A DNA stretch of 64,000 nucleotides from Oscillospiraceae bacterium (GTDB taxonomy: Bacteria; Bacillota_A; Clostridia; Oscillospirales; Ruminococcaceae): positions 1-64,000 of the forward strand of contig JAFWUX010000099.1 in the NCBI GenBank assembly GCA_017523995.1, in the 5' to 3' direction. Each line of letters begins with the position of its first letter. The stretch's first letter is position 1. The notes under the pieces were generated by a model. That model was given only the letters and a program-made list of their open reading frames with translations, was not told the origin of the DNA and did no database searches. Made by a program: the position numbers and the translations under genes. Below, piece by piece: positions 26,746 to 35,970 of the stretch.

Positions 26746-27624
26746 GTGCGGGATTTTGAAAACATGAATCCGGCGGCTGTCACGGTGCATCTGCTGCTGA
26801 CCGCCTGCATCACGATTTTCTGCATGGAGCCGCTCCTGCTCGGAATCTCCATGCTCTGCGGCATCGCATTTTTTGTCATGCGGAACGGCACAAAGCATTT
26901 CAGCTTTCATATCGGTGCGATCGGTATGCCGGTGCTCTTTGCGCTGCTCAATCCGCTTTGGAATCAGCACGGAACAACCGTGCTGTTTTTCATCAATCAG
27001 CGCGCCTACACTGCCGAGGCGCTCTTTTACGGCTGTGTTACCGGCATCCGGCTCTGCGCCGTGCTCTATTGGTTCCGCAGCTTTTCCGATCTCATGACGA
27101 GCGAAAAGCTCTTTTATCTGTTCCGCTGTCTTTCGCCGAAGCTCGCGCTTGTCTTCTCGATGGCGGTGCGCAATCTGACACTGTTCCGGCAGCAGATGCA
27201 GAAGATCCGGCTCTCACAGCGCGCAGTCGGGCTCTACCGCGAGGGACATCTGATCGACGATATCCGCGGAGAACTGCGCATTTTCTCGATCCTGCTGACA
27301 TGGGCGCTCGAGAACGGCATCATCACCGCGAACAGCATGGCGGCGCGCGGATACGGAATCGGGAAACGCACAAGCTTCACCTATTACCGCTGGCACGCCG
27401 CTGATTTTGGGCTGCTGATCTGTGCGCTGCTGCTCAGCGCCGCGGTGATCTGCGGGATTGCGCAGGGCGTCACCGAATGGCAGTTTTATCCGGTCTGTGA
27501 ACCGGCGGGGCGGAATCTGCCCTATTTTGCCGTGCTCGCAGCGTATGCAATCCTTGCGCTGCTGCCGATCATCCACGAGGGAAAGGAGACTTTGACATGG
27601 AAGCGCTTGCAGTCAGAAATCTGA
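26746..27624 (+). CDS. ecfT: ECF transporter transmembrane component (EcfT/CbiQ family)
   Basis: This membrane scaffold (292 residues) couples ATPases to the substrate-binding subunit. There are about five helices. The coupling-helix region with the small-residue motif is AARGYG (SMAARGYGIGKRTSF near 201-215). The GTG start at 26746 has GGGGGG eight bases upstream. It overlaps the ATPase gene by 28 bases. Confidence 0.9.
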   Translation: MRDFENMNPAAVTVHLLLTACITIFCMEPLLLGISMLCGIAFFVMRNGTKHFSFHIGAIGMPVLFALLNPLWNQHGTTVLFFINQRAYTAEALFYGCVTGIRLCAVLYWFRSFSDLMTSEKLFYLFRCLSPKLALVFSMAVRNLTLFRQQMQKIRLSQRAVGLYREGHLIDDIRGELRIFSILLTWALENGIITANSMAARGYGIGKRTSFTYYRWHAADFGLLICALLLSAAVICGIAQGVTEWQFYPVCEPAGRNLPYFAVLAAYAILALLPIIHEGKETLTWKRLQSEI

Positions 27625-29237
27625 GCGTCACATTTCCGGAATGCGAAAAGCCGGTGCTCTCGGATGTTTCCTTTTCGCTCGAACAGGGCGATTTTGCCGT
27701 GATCTGCGGCGCGACCGGCTGCGGCAAAACCACACTCCTGCGGATGCTCAAGCGGGAGCTGACGCCCCTCTGCACGCAGCAGGGAACCGTCACCTTCTGC
27801 GGCACGCCGGTTGCAGAACTCGATGCCACGGCCGTCGCCTCGCAGATCGGATTTGTCATGCAGCACCCCGAGCAGCAGATCGTCACCGACAAGGTCTGGC
27901 ATGAGCTGGCGTTCGGGCTCGAAAACATGCAGACGCCGCCCGACATCATGCAGCGGCGAATCGCGGAGATTGCCTCGTACTTCGGGATGGAATCGTGGCT
28001 CGACCGCGATCCGGCGACGCTCTCCGGCGGTCAGAAGCAGCTGCTGAATCTCGCGAGCGTCATGATCATGCAGCCGAAGCTCCTGCTGCTCGATGAACCG
28101 ACCGCGCAGCTCGATCCGATTGCGGCGGCGGATTTCCTCACAACGCTGCACCGGCTCAATCAGGATTTTTCTATAACGATCTTGCTCGCAGAACACCGGC
28201 TCGAGGAGGTCATCCCGCTCTGCACGCAGCTCCTGCTCATGGACGGCGGAACCGTCTCCATGCAGGATGCGCCGCGCAGACTTTTGCAGAATCTCCCGCC
28301 GGATGCGCCCGTCCTTGCTGGGATGCCGGCTGCCGTCCGGCTCTATCACGCGCTGCATCCGGACTGTGAATGCCCGCTCTCTGTCTGCGAGGCGCGCGGC
28401 AGGCTCATGCCGCTGCTGCCTGCGGAATCCGGTGCCCCTGCGCAGCCCGCTCCCCGCCCGCAGACTGCCGAAGCCGTCACCGTTTCCGGCGCATATTTCC
28501 GCTATGAGCGGCACGGCAGAGATATCCTGCAGGACCTCAGTTTCTCGGTGCAGGAGGGCGAACTCTACTGTCTGATCGGCGGAAACGGCGCTGGCAAATC
28601 CACCGTATTAGCTGTACTTTCCGGCATCCTGAAATGCTATGCGGGCAAGGTCGGCATCTTCGGCAAACCGATCGCGGATTATAAACACCGCTCACTGCAT
28701 CAGGGCTGTGTTTCGCTGCTGCCGCAGGATGTCCAGACCGTCTTCCTCTGCAACACGGCGGCAGAGGAGCTCGCCGAAACAGACAAGCACTATCGGGAGC
28801 TGCTCAGGGATTTCCCGTTTGATCTCGAGCCGCTGATGCAGCAGCATCCCTATGATCTCAGCGGCGGCGAACAACAGCTTCTTGCGCTGGCAAAGGTCAT
28901 GCTGACAAAACCGCGGCTGCTGCTGCTCGATGAACCGACCAAGGGTCTCGATGCGCAGTCCAAGGCGCGGCTCGCGGATGTGCTGCACGGACTGCAGGCA
29001 CAAAATGTAACGATCTTGCTCGTGACGCATGACATCGAATTTGCTGCCATGCACGCCGACCGCTGCGGATTTCTCTCGCGCGGCGCCCTGATCTCCGCGG
29101 ATATCCCGACGCGGTTCTTCTCGGAAAATGCGTTCTATACCACCGCCGCAAGCCGCATCTCCCGCGGATACTATACGCAGACTGTCACCGTGGAGCAGGT
29201 CATCCGGCGCGCGAAAGAAAACGGAGGAATCAGATGA
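27597..29237 (+). CDS. ecfA: ECF transporter ATPase, two ABC domains fused
   Basis: This is a 546-residue protein with two complete ABC cassettes. The first has GATGCGKTT near 39-47, LSGGQKQLLNLA and LLLLDEPTAQLD. The second has GGNGAGKST near 328, LSGGEQQLLALA and LLLLDEPTKGLD. The fusion replaces the usual EcfA/EcfA' pair. It overlaps ecfT upstream and the isochorismatase-like gene downstream (4 bases). Confidence 0.95.
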   Translation: MEALAVRNLSVTFPECEKPVLSDVSFSLEQGDFAVICGATGCGKTTLLRMLKRELTPLCTQQGTVTFCGTPVAELDATAVASQIGFVMQHPEQQIVTDKVWHELAFGLENMQTPPDIMQRRIAEIASYFGMESWLDRDPATLSGGQKQLLNLASVMIMQPKLLLLDEPTAQLDPIAAADFLTTLHRLNQDFSITILLAEHRLEEVIPLCTQLLLMDGGTVSMQDAPRRLLQNLPPDAPVLAGMPAAVRLYHALHPDCECPLSVCEARGRLMPLLPAESGAPAQPAPRPQTAEAVTVSGAYFRYERHGRDILQDLSFSVQEGELYCLIGGNGAGKSTVLAVLSGILKCYAGKVGIFGKPIADYKHRSLHQGCVSLLPQDVQTVFLCNTAAEELAETDKHYRELLRDFPFDLEPLMQQHPYDLSGGEQQLLALAKVMLTKPRLLLLDEPTKGLDAQSKARLADVLHGLQAQNVTILLVTHDIEFAAMHADRCGFLSRGALISADIPTRFFSENAFYTTAASRISRGYYTQTVTVEQVIRRAKENGGIR

Positions 29238-29752
29238 AGCTGCTCGTGATTGATGTGCAGAATGCGGTCTATACGCCTGCGCTTTATGCGTATGATGCCT
29301 TTACGGCGAATCTTTCGCGGCTGATCGAATCGGCGCGCAGAACCGGAACCGAGGTCATTTTTATCCGGCATGATGACGGTGCCGGTGAGCCGCTCTCACC
29401 CGGACATCACGGCTTTGAAATCGCGGCACCGTTTGCGCCGCTTTCCGGCGAGCGGATTTTTGATAAGCAGGTCAACAGTCCGTTCCGCGATTCCGGTCTG
29501 ACCGAATATCTGCGCAGCTGCGGCGAAGACACGCTGATAATCGCCGGACTGCAAACGGAATACTGCGTGGACGCCGCGGTGAAATGCGGCTTTGAGCACG
29601 GTTTCCGGATCATTGTTCCGGCATATGCGAACACCACAACCGACAATGCGTACCTGACCGGCGAACAGAGTTATCACTACTACAACGCATTCATCTGGAA
29701 CCGGCGTTATGCCGCCTGTATGCCGACGGCGGACGCCATTGCGATGATGTAA
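29234..29752 (+). CDS. Isochorismatase-family cysteine hydrolase
   Basis: This 172-residue cytoplasmic hydrolase has the triad Asp in LLVIDVQNAVY (D8), Lys in IFDKQVNSPF (near 78) and Cys in AGLQTEYCVDAAV (near 114). The family cleaves amides or enol ethers, for example nicotinamidase. It sits inside the ECF operon with overlaps, so it may act on the imported compound. The substrate is unknown. Confidence 0.87.
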   Translation: MKLLVIDVQNAVYTPALYAYDAFTANLSRLIESARRTGTEVIFIRHDDGAGEPLSPGHHGFEIAAPFAPLSGERIFDKQVNSPFRDSGLTEYLRSCGEDTLIIAGLQTEYCVDAAVKCGFEHGFRIIVPAYANTTTDNAYLTGEQSYHYYNAFIWNRRYAACMPTADAIAMM

Positions 29753-29770
29753 CCGAAAGGAGGACAGCGC

Positions 29771-30457
29771 ATGCTCGTGATCCGTTCTGAAAAAATCCGC
29801 AGACTGCTCCGCATTGCGCTGCCGTTTGCCATCATGCCGGCGATTGTTCTGCTGCTGCCGCTCGGCATCCAGTCGCAGTATTATGCGCTCGTCAGCTTCA
29901 TCATGGTGCTGCTGGCGCTGCTGCTCTTTCTCGCCGGATTTGAACGCCGCGATCTCGGCACGCGCCGGATGATCCTCGTCTCCGTGATGACGGCGCTCTC
30001 CGTCCTCGGCAGGCTGCTGCCGCTCATCAAGCCGATCACCGCGCTGACCGTCCTTTCGGCGATGTATCTCGGGCCGGAGGCGGGATTTCTCGTCGGGGCG
30101 CTCTCAGCGGTGCTCTCGAATTTCGTCATGGGGCAGGGGCCGTGGACGCCGTTCCAGATGCTCGCTTGGGGGCTGATCGGGCTGTTCGCAGGGATACTCG
30201 CGAAGCCGCTGCAGCGCTCTCCCCTGCTGCTTTACATCTACGGGATGCTCTCCGGCGTAGCGTATTCCATGCTGCTCGATATCTGGACAACGGTCTGGAC
30301 ATATAAGGCATTCACGCTGCATGAATACGCCGCTGCGATTTCGACCGCCGTGCCGCTGACCTGTCTCTATGCGGTCTCGAATCTGCTGTTTCTGATTGTG
30401 CTGCGCAAGCCCATCGGCGACAAGCTCTCCCGCATCCGGAAGAAATACGGATTGTGA
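29771..30457 (+). CDS. ECF transporter substrate-binding (S) component
   Basis: This membrane protein (228 residues) has two N-terminal helices followed by the six-helix S-component fold. RRMILVSVMTALSVLGRLLP and GPEAGFLVGALSAVLSNFVMGQGPWTPFQ-type segments match the ECF S-component pattern (a cobalamin-transporter-like subgroup is possible). The vitamin carried is not certain. It is the last gene of the operon, 18 bases after the hydrolase, and is followed by a terminator. Confidence 0.85.
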   Translation: MLVIRSEKIRRLLRIALPFAIMPAIVLLLPLGIQSQYYALVSFIMVLLALLLFLAGFERRDLGTRRMILVSVMTALSVLGRLLPLIKPITALTVLSAMYLGPEAGFLVGALSAVLSNFVMGQGPWTPFQMLAWGLIGLFAGILAKPLQRSPLLLYIYGMLSGVAYSMLLDIWTTVWTYKAFTLHEYAAAISTAVPLTCLYAVSNLLFLIVLRKPIGDKLSRIRKKYGL

Positions 30458-30465
30458 CAAAAAAA

Positions 30466-30512
30466 GCCGCTCAGATTTACATTTCCTGTAAATCTGAGCG
30501 GCTTCTTTATTC
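30466..30512. terminator. Intrinsic terminator between convergent genes
   Basis: GCCGCTCAGATTTAC (30466-30480) pairs perfectly with GTAAATCTGAGCGGC (30488-30502). An A-run precedes it and TTCTTTATT follows it, so it can serve both the ECF operon and the minus-strand lipoprotein gene. Confidence 0.88.
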
Positions 30513-30541
30513 GTTATCCGTATATCAGCGGCAGCTGCGCA

Positions 30542-31462
30542 TTATGCCTCCGCAGAGGTCTCCGCAGCAGCTTCGGATTCAGAGGATTCAGCAGCCTCGG
30601 TGGTTTCCTCGGTTGCTTCTTCTGCGCCTTCCTCAGCGCCCTCTGCGGCACCGCCTGCAAGAACCGGCATGGAGTTGCCGTCCTTATCATAGAAGGTGAG
30701 GTTGTCGATGTAGAAGTCAACATCATTCTTCTGACCCCAGCGCATGATGACGAGCGTGGTGCCCTCATCGTTTGCAGCGTAGCCGTTTGCAGGCAGGAGC
30801 GCCGGAATATCGGTTTCGCAGCGCCAGCTGCCCTCCTCGTGCTCCCAGTCCTGATATGCAAACTCATAGTGGTTTGCCCATGTGTTCTGGATCACATTGC
30901 CGTCAGCATCCTTGCCCTGCTCGGAGGCGATGTTGCCTGCGAGTGCGCCGAGGAAGTTGCCGACAACCAGCGATTCGCTGCCGTCATCGTTCTTCCATGT
31001 CTCGTTTGCGATACAGGTGAAGTCCACGCTGATGTGACCGATGTTGCCGACATTCTCAACGCCGAGCATTTCCGGCAGATTGAACACGAGCTTGACAACG
31101 CCGAAATCTGCATCCGGTTCCGCTCTCAGTGCGTGAACCTTGAGCTTCTTGTCGCCGTCGAGATCGACGATCGAGAGCTCAACGTCGCATTCGTCGCCGC
31201 CGCCGCCCATCTGGTGACCGGTGTGCATATCACCATCATCGAAGGTGATTGCGTTTGCATCGACCGGACCGACATCTCTCGGGAGCGGATCGGAAACGGA
31301 AGATTCCTCCTCGCTGCTCTCCTCAGAGGTCTCAACAGCGGAGGTCTCCGGTGCGGTGGTCTCTGCGACGGACGAGCTGTCAGCGGTATCCTTGCCGCAG
31401 GAAACGAGCGCGCCGAGCATTGCGAGTGCCGAAAGCATGGCAAGAGCCTTTTTCATTTTCAT
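30542..31462 (-). CDS. Secreted lipoprotein with CBM-like domain
   Basis: This 306-residue lipoprotein has a signal peptide ending ALVSC (lipidated Cys near 22), a Ser/Glu/Thr-rich linker, and a beta-rich domain (about 60-255) ending VDFYIDNLTFYDKDGN. A very acidic Glu/Ala tail follows. The domain end resembles that of the next protein upstream (VTVDSVTLLDKDGNE), which suggests a shared carbohydrate-binding-like beta sandwich; this is an inference. The start ATG 31462 has GGAGGAAA upstream. Confidence 0.65.
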   Translation of the reverse strand: MKMKKALAMLSALAMLGALVSCGKDTADSSSVAETTAPETSAVETSEESSEEESSVSDPLPRDVGPVDANAITFDDGDMHTGHQMGGGGDECDVELSIVDLDGDKKLKVHALRAEPDADFGVVKLVFNLPEMLGVENVGNIGHISVDFTCIANETWKNDDGSESLVVGNFLGALAGNIASEQGKDADGNVIQNTWANHYEFAYQDWEHEEGSWRCETDIPALLPANGYAANDEGTTLVIMRWGQKNDVDFYIDNLTFYDKDGNSMPVLAGGAAEGAEEGAEEATEETTEAAESSESEAAAETSAEA

Positions 31463-31579
31463 AGTTCTTTCCTCCATATTCAAAACATTCTGTTTCATAA
31501 CGAATGCCCCCTACGGTCAGCAGAGGGCATTCGGAAACTTCGATTTATCTGCGCTTCTGCGCGATATTTCTATATGAGA

Positions 31580-32263
31580 TCAGTGCTTCTTGCGTGCAGT
31601 GAAAGCAGCAGCAGCAGCCAGACCCAGAGCAGCAACAGCAACGCCGACACCTGCATCACCGGTCTTAGCGGAATCTGCCTTCTTGGTATCTGCAGCCTTG
31701 GTGGTGGTCACAGCAGCGCCAGCCTTTGCAGAGGTGGTGGTTGCAGCAGCAGCGGTGGTATCAGCCGGAGCCTCAGTGGTGGTCTCAGCAGCCTTTGCAG
31801 TCAGCTCATTGCCGTCCTTGTCGAGAAGCGTAACAGAATCAACAGTAACAGCATCGCCCCAGTTATCCCACTGTGCAATGCAAACCTGTGCATACTCGTC
31901 AGTATCAGCAAACGGAGACTCCGTTTCCAGTCTGGTCATGGTGAAATCAGTGTAGTTATAGATAACCGGCTTATTGGAGCCCTCATTGCCCCATTCCTTC
32001 TGATCCCACTTTGCAGTGTTGGAATTAAAGACAAAACCGCCGCCTGCGCCGGTCTCCTGATTGACACCGCTGATAACAACCTTTGCGCCGAAAACATCGG
32101 ACAGCTTGCAGCCTTCCGGCAGATTGTCCTTAACAGAATAAACGTACTTATCTCCGTCATCGCTGTTATGGTTTGCAATCGGAATTGCGAATGCGGAAAC
32201 AGCCAGTGCGGAAACTGCGATTGCGCCTGCAGCCAGAGCTGCGAACATAGACTTGATCTTCAT
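31580..32263 (-). CDS. Secreted/surface protein with Thr-rich linker and C-terminal anchor
   Basis: This 227-residue protein starts with a signal peptide (MKIKSMFAALAAGAIAVSAL..). A beta-rich domain spans about 30-150 and ends VTVDSVTLLDKDGNELTA. An Ala/Thr-rich stretch leads to the C-terminal KTGD motif, a hydrophobic helix and the basic end ARKKH. This resembles a cell-wall or membrane anchoring tail and is also present on the protein at 47238-48182. The function is unknown; a carbohydrate-binding role is a guess. Confidence 0.65.
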   Translation of the reverse strand: MKIKSMFAALAAGAIAVSALAVSAFAIPIANHNSDDGDKYVYSVKDNLPEGCKLSDVFGAKVVISGVNQETGAGGGFVFNSNTAKWDQKEWGNEGSNKPVIYNYTDFTMTRLETESPFADTDEYAQVCIAQWDNWGDAVTVDSVTLLDKDGNELTAKAAETTTEAPADTTAAAATTTSAKAGAAVTTTKAADTKKADSAKTGDAGVGVAVAALGLAAAAAFTARKKH

Positions 32264-32322
32264 GTTACTTTTCCTCCATACATCAAACGTGCCGTTTCGC
32301 ACGGCACCTAATTTATAGCCCC

Positions 32323-32331
32323 ATTATAACA
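32323..32331 (-). promoter_or_regulatory. Extended -10 promoter of the surface-protein gene
   Basis: On the minus strand, TGTTATAAT gives an extended -10 (TG-N-TATAAT). No good -35 is seen. It lies about 60 bases before the start at 32263. Confidence 0.6.
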
Positions 32332-32434
32332 CTTTTGCACAAAAAAAGTCCATTCGCTTCTATGCCAAAGATACAGAAAAACTTTTGTAGATTTTTCGGC
32401 ACATTGCACAAAGGCCAACCAAATATTGCTTTAT

Positions 32435-34870
32435 TCAGGTGGACAATCCGGCATTTTCCTCAAAAGTTGCGATTACCTCGCGCATCAGATCAACGGAAAG
32501 CTCGCCCTTCTTGATGCGCACGGCAACATAATAGGGCGCGGTTTTATCGTTGAACGCGATGCGATCGTAATATTTGACCATGAGTGCCTGCAGCTGCTTG
32601 GAATTCGGCTGCGTGACGAAGAAGAACAGTGCGCCGCGCTTCTGCGTGATCTCCGTGATGCCGAGGCGCCCCGCGGTGTTGCGCAGCAGCGATGCCCCGA
32701 TCAGGTTCAGCAGGCTTTTCGGCGGATCGCCGAAGCGGTCGATCAGCTCGTCAATGAGGTCGGTGCGGTCGGCATCGGTCTCCACAAGCGCGATGCGGCG
32801 GTAGATTTCGAGACGCGAGGTCATGCTGGAAATATAGTCCTCGGGGATATGCGCCTCAACCTGAATATCGACGGTGCAGGCAGGCGCCTTGACCGGCTCG
32901 CCCTTTTCCTCCGCAATCGCCTCATTGAGCATTTTGAGGTACATTTCGTAGCCGACCTGCTCCATCTGACCGTGCTGCTGTCCGCCGAGAATGCTGCCCG
33001 CGCCGCGGATTTCAAGGTCGCGCATTGCAATGCGGAATCCGCTGCCGAACTGCGTGAACTCGCGCATGGCATCGAGACGCTTCTCCGCGACCTCGGTCAG
33101 CGAGCGGCTCTTCTGATAGGTGAAATAGGCGTAGGCACGGCGGTTTGAACGCCCGACTCTGCCGCGGAGCTGATAGAGCTGCGATAGTCCGAAGCGATCC
33201 GCCTGCTCGAGAATCAGCGTGTTGACATTCGGGACATCGACGCCGGTCTCTATTATAGTAGTACACACAAGGATGTCAATTTCATGCTCGACAAGCCGGT
33301 TCCAGATTTCGCTGATCTCCAGCTCGGTCATCTTGCCGTGTGCATAGCCGATGCGCGCATCGGGGAGCATATCCTGCAATTTGCCTGCGCACTGCCGGAT
33401 CGTCTCGACGCGGTTGTGGATGTAGTACACCTGACCGCCGCGCTTCAATTCGCGCTGAATCGCCTGCACGATCAGTCCTGCATCGTATTCGAGGACGAAG
33501 CTCTGCACGGGATATCTGTCCTGCGGCGGCTCCTCGATCACGCTCATATCGCGGATGCCCGAGAGCGCCATATTCAGCGTGCGCGGAATCGGTGTTGCGG
33601 AAAGCGTCAGGATGTCGATGCCGTTGAATACTTCCTTGAATCGCTCCTTGTGCGCGACGCCGAAGCGCTGCTCCTCGTCGATGATCGCAAGCCCGAGCGA
33701 TGCGAATTTCACATCCTTTGAAAGCAGTCTGTGCGTGCCGATCAGCAGGTCGATTGTGCCGTTTGCGGTCTTTTTGAGGATTTCGGTCTGCTGCTTCTTG
33801 GTACGGAAGCGCGAGAGCAGCTCAATGTTGATCGGCACCGATTCAAACCGGCGCAGCGCCGTCTCATAGTGCTGATGCGCAAGAACGGTCGTCGGGGCGA
33901 GAATGACGCACTGTTTTCCCGAGAGGATGCATTTGAGCGCCGCACGGAATGCGACCTCCGTTTTGCCGAATCCGACATCGCCGCAGAGCAGACGGTCCAT
34001 CGGGCGTTCGCGCTCCATGTCCTTTTTGATCTCCTCCACGCTGCGGAGCTGGTCTGCCGTTTCGATATACGGAAAGCGCTCCTCAAAATCGCGCTGAATC
34101 TCATCATCGGGCTCAAAGCGGAATCCCTGCGCATGCTCGCGCGCCGCATAGAGCCGGATGAGCTGCGCCGCCATATCCTTGACCGCCTTTTTGACGTTGG
34201 TACGTGTTTTCTGCCACTCCTGCGAGCCGAGCTTATTCAGCTTGACCGCAACATCATCCTTGCCGCCGATATAGCGCGAGACCAGATCAAGCTGCGTGAC
34301 GGGAACAAACAGCTCGTCGCCGCCGAGATATTCAATCGTGATATAATCCTTGGTGATGCCCTCCATATCGAGCTTTTTGATGCCCTTGAACCGCCCGATG
34401 CCGTGTGCGGCATGGACAACCACATCCCCCTCGGAGATTTCGGAGAGCGCACGAATTTCCTGTCCCTTTTTGAAGCGCCGCTTTTTGAGCACCGTGCTCT
34501 GCGCCTTGCTCTGCGCGATGCATGCGTACTTGATCGCCGGATACTCAAAGCCCGCGGAAAGTCCGCTGCGCATCAGCAGGACCTTGCCCGCCTCGGCTTC
34601 GGTGTTCTCATCCGCAAGTGCGCAGTTGATGCCGCTCTCCTGCAGATCCTGCATGAGGATCGGGAGCGTTTTCTCGGTGCCGCCGCAGACCATCACCTTG
34701 TAGCCGCGTTTGCACAGTTCCAGCAAATCGTCTGTCAGGATGCGCGTGCTGCCGCCCCACGGGGCATTCTGCGTTGCCTCAACGGAGAGCATCTTCTGAT
34801 AATTGAAGCTGCTCGTGCTGCTGAGAAATGCGTTCATGCAGATCAGCGGGTGCGCCTTCGCAGCGGTCAT
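32435..34870 (-). CDS. mfd: Transcription-repair coupling factor Mfd, C-terminal part (frameshifted gene)
   Basis: This 811-residue frame holds most of Mfd, which displaces stalled RNA polymerase and recruits excision repair. It contains the RNA-polymerase-interacting domain (GDVVVHAAHGIGRFKGIKKL near 149-168), helicase Walker A GDVGFGKTE near 298, the DEEQ box (IIDEEQRFG), and the RecG-like and TRCF C-terminal domains. Upstream of its first ATG the same frame reads ILLDAATVMTAAKAHPLICM, which continues the Mfd sequence. The start is therefore not natural; the gene is joined to 34867-35892. Confidence 0.9.
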   Translation of the reverse strand: MTAAKAHPLICMNAFLSSTSSFNYQKMLSVEATQNAPWGGSTRILTDDLLELCKRGYKVMVCGGTEKTLPILMQDLQESGINCALADENTEAEAGKVLLMRSGLSAGFEYPAIKYACIAQSKAQSTVLKKRRFKKGQEIRALSEISEGDVVVHAAHGIGRFKGIKKLDMEGITKDYITIEYLGGDELFVPVTQLDLVSRYIGGKDDVAVKLNKLGSQEWQKTRTNVKKAVKDMAAQLIRLYAAREHAQGFRFEPDDEIQRDFEERFPYIETADQLRSVEEIKKDMERERPMDRLLCGDVGFGKTEVAFRAALKCILSGKQCVILAPTTVLAHQHYETALRRFESVPINIELLSRFRTKKQQTEILKKTANGTIDLLIGTHRLLSKDVKFASLGLAIIDEEQRFGVAHKERFKEVFNGIDILTLSATPIPRTLNMALSGIRDMSVIEEPPQDRYPVQSFVLEYDAGLIVQAIQRELKRGGQVYYIHNRVETIRQCAGKLQDMLPDARIGYAHGKMTELEISEIWNRLVEHEIDILVCTTIIETGVDVPNVNTLILEQADRFGLSQLYQLRGRVGRSNRRAYAYFTYQKSRSLTEVAEKRLDAMREFTQFGSGFRIAMRDLEIRGAGSILGGQQHGQMEQVGYEMYLKMLNEAIAEEKGEPVKAPACTVDIQVEAHIPEDYISSMTSRLEIYRRIALVETDADRTDLIDELIDRFGDPPKSLLNLIGASLLRNTAGRLGITEITQKRGALFFFVTQPNSKQLQALMVKYYDRIAFNDKTAPYYVAVRIKKGELSVDLMREVIATFEENAGLST

Positions 34871-35892
34871 GACGGTAGCCGCATCCAGAAGTATCCCGCA
34901 AGCTGCCGGCAGATTTTGCCGTCCTCGAGCATCAGCTTGACATCCTCATGATACCGCGACTGCAGCCCCTGCAGCGCATCCGTGAGGGCGCTTGTCTCGC
35001 AGAGTGCGACACCGCCTTTGAAGTAATCGAAGATCGTTGCCTGCTGCGGATAGATCAGCGGGAAGTACAGGTCAATATTGAGCAGCGAGACGCCGCTTTC
35101 GAGCTTTTCCGCATCGCCGCTGAGCTGCGCCTTCAGTTCGGCTGCATGCTTGCCGCGGAGTCCCTTTGCGGTCTCGCGGATGCGCTCCGCAAGGGCTGCG
35201 GCATCGGGCAGCGCCTCAACGGCAGGGATGACCGCCGCTTCATCCATTGTATCTGTGCGGCGCTGCGTCTCGGGCTCGAACCACGCCATGCTGTCGATCT
35301 CATCGCCCCAGAATTCAGTGCGCACCGGCAGCGGATTCTGCGGTGTGAAGATATCCATGATCGCGCCGCGGACGGAAAACTGACCCGGCGCATCGACCTG
35401 CTCGCAGCGCAGATAGCCCAGCGCCGTCAGTGCATCGGTCAGTGTATCGCGGTCATAGCTCTCCCCGATTTTGAGATGCAGCGTGCGCGATTCCAGCACA
35501 TCGCGCGGCACCGTATACTGCATGACCGCCTCCGCAGAGGCTGCGATCACGCGGCATTCACCGGAGCAAAGCGCCGTCAGCGCACTGAGCCGCAGCTGCT
35601 CATATTCACGCGAAATGCCGGCTGCTTCGAGGAAATTCAGTTCCTTCGCCGGATACGGATAGGCAAGGCGGCTGCCTGCCATGAAGTTGATGTCCTCGCA
35701 GAGCTGCCGGACTGCGGATTCATCGGGCAGCACGGCAAGGAGCGGCTGCTCCTGCGCAAGCGTCAGCAGAATCTGCGCTTTGTGGATCTGGGAGACGCCG
35801 GTCAGCGAAACGGGCGTGATGCCCTTCGCCAATGCACTTTTCAGATCTTTCAGGACGGGCAGCTTTCCGGCTGCTTCGGTAAAAAACTGCAT
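34867..35892 (-). CDS. mfd: Transcription-repair coupling factor Mfd, N-terminal part (frameshifted gene)
   Basis: This 341-residue frame has the UvrB-like N-terminal domains of Mfd (GVSQIHKAQILLTLAQEQPL near 34, MDIFTPQ..VRTEFWGDEID near 185-205). It ends abruptly after CRQLAGYFWMRLPS. A one-base loss in the G-run at 34895-34897 would explain the break. With one more G the frame reads LAGILLDAATVM and joins the downstream part. The two frames also overlap as ATGA, but this looks coincidental. The product could be non-functional, or the break could be an assembly error. Confidence 0.88.
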   Translation of the reverse strand: MQFFTEAAGKLPVLKDLKSALAKGITPVSLTGVSQIHKAQILLTLAQEQPLLAVLPDESAVRQLCEDINFMAGSRLAYPYPAKELNFLEAAGISREYEQLRLSALTALCSGECRVIAASAEAVMQYTVPRDVLESRTLHLKIGESYDRDTLTDALTALGYLRCEQVDAPGQFSVRGAIMDIFTPQNPLPVRTEFWGDEIDSMAWFEPETQRRTDTMDEAAVIPAVEALPDAAALAERIRETAKGLRGKHAAELKAQLSGDAEKLESGVSLLNIDLYFPLIYPQQATIFDYFKGGVALCETSALTDALQGLQSRYHEDVKLMLEDGKICRQLAGYFWMRLPS

Positions 35893-35970
35893 ATCTGTCT
35901 CCTTTTTCGGAAAGCAAAGGGTTTCAGGGGATATCCGAGCGGATACCCCCTGTGTGAAGATTCGGTTTTC

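Noticed and set aside
34867..34870. Natural two-gene mfd with translational coupling (ATGA overlap)
   Set aside because: The Mfd sequence continues upstream of the second ATG in the same frame, so a one-base deletion explains the data better than an ancestral split.
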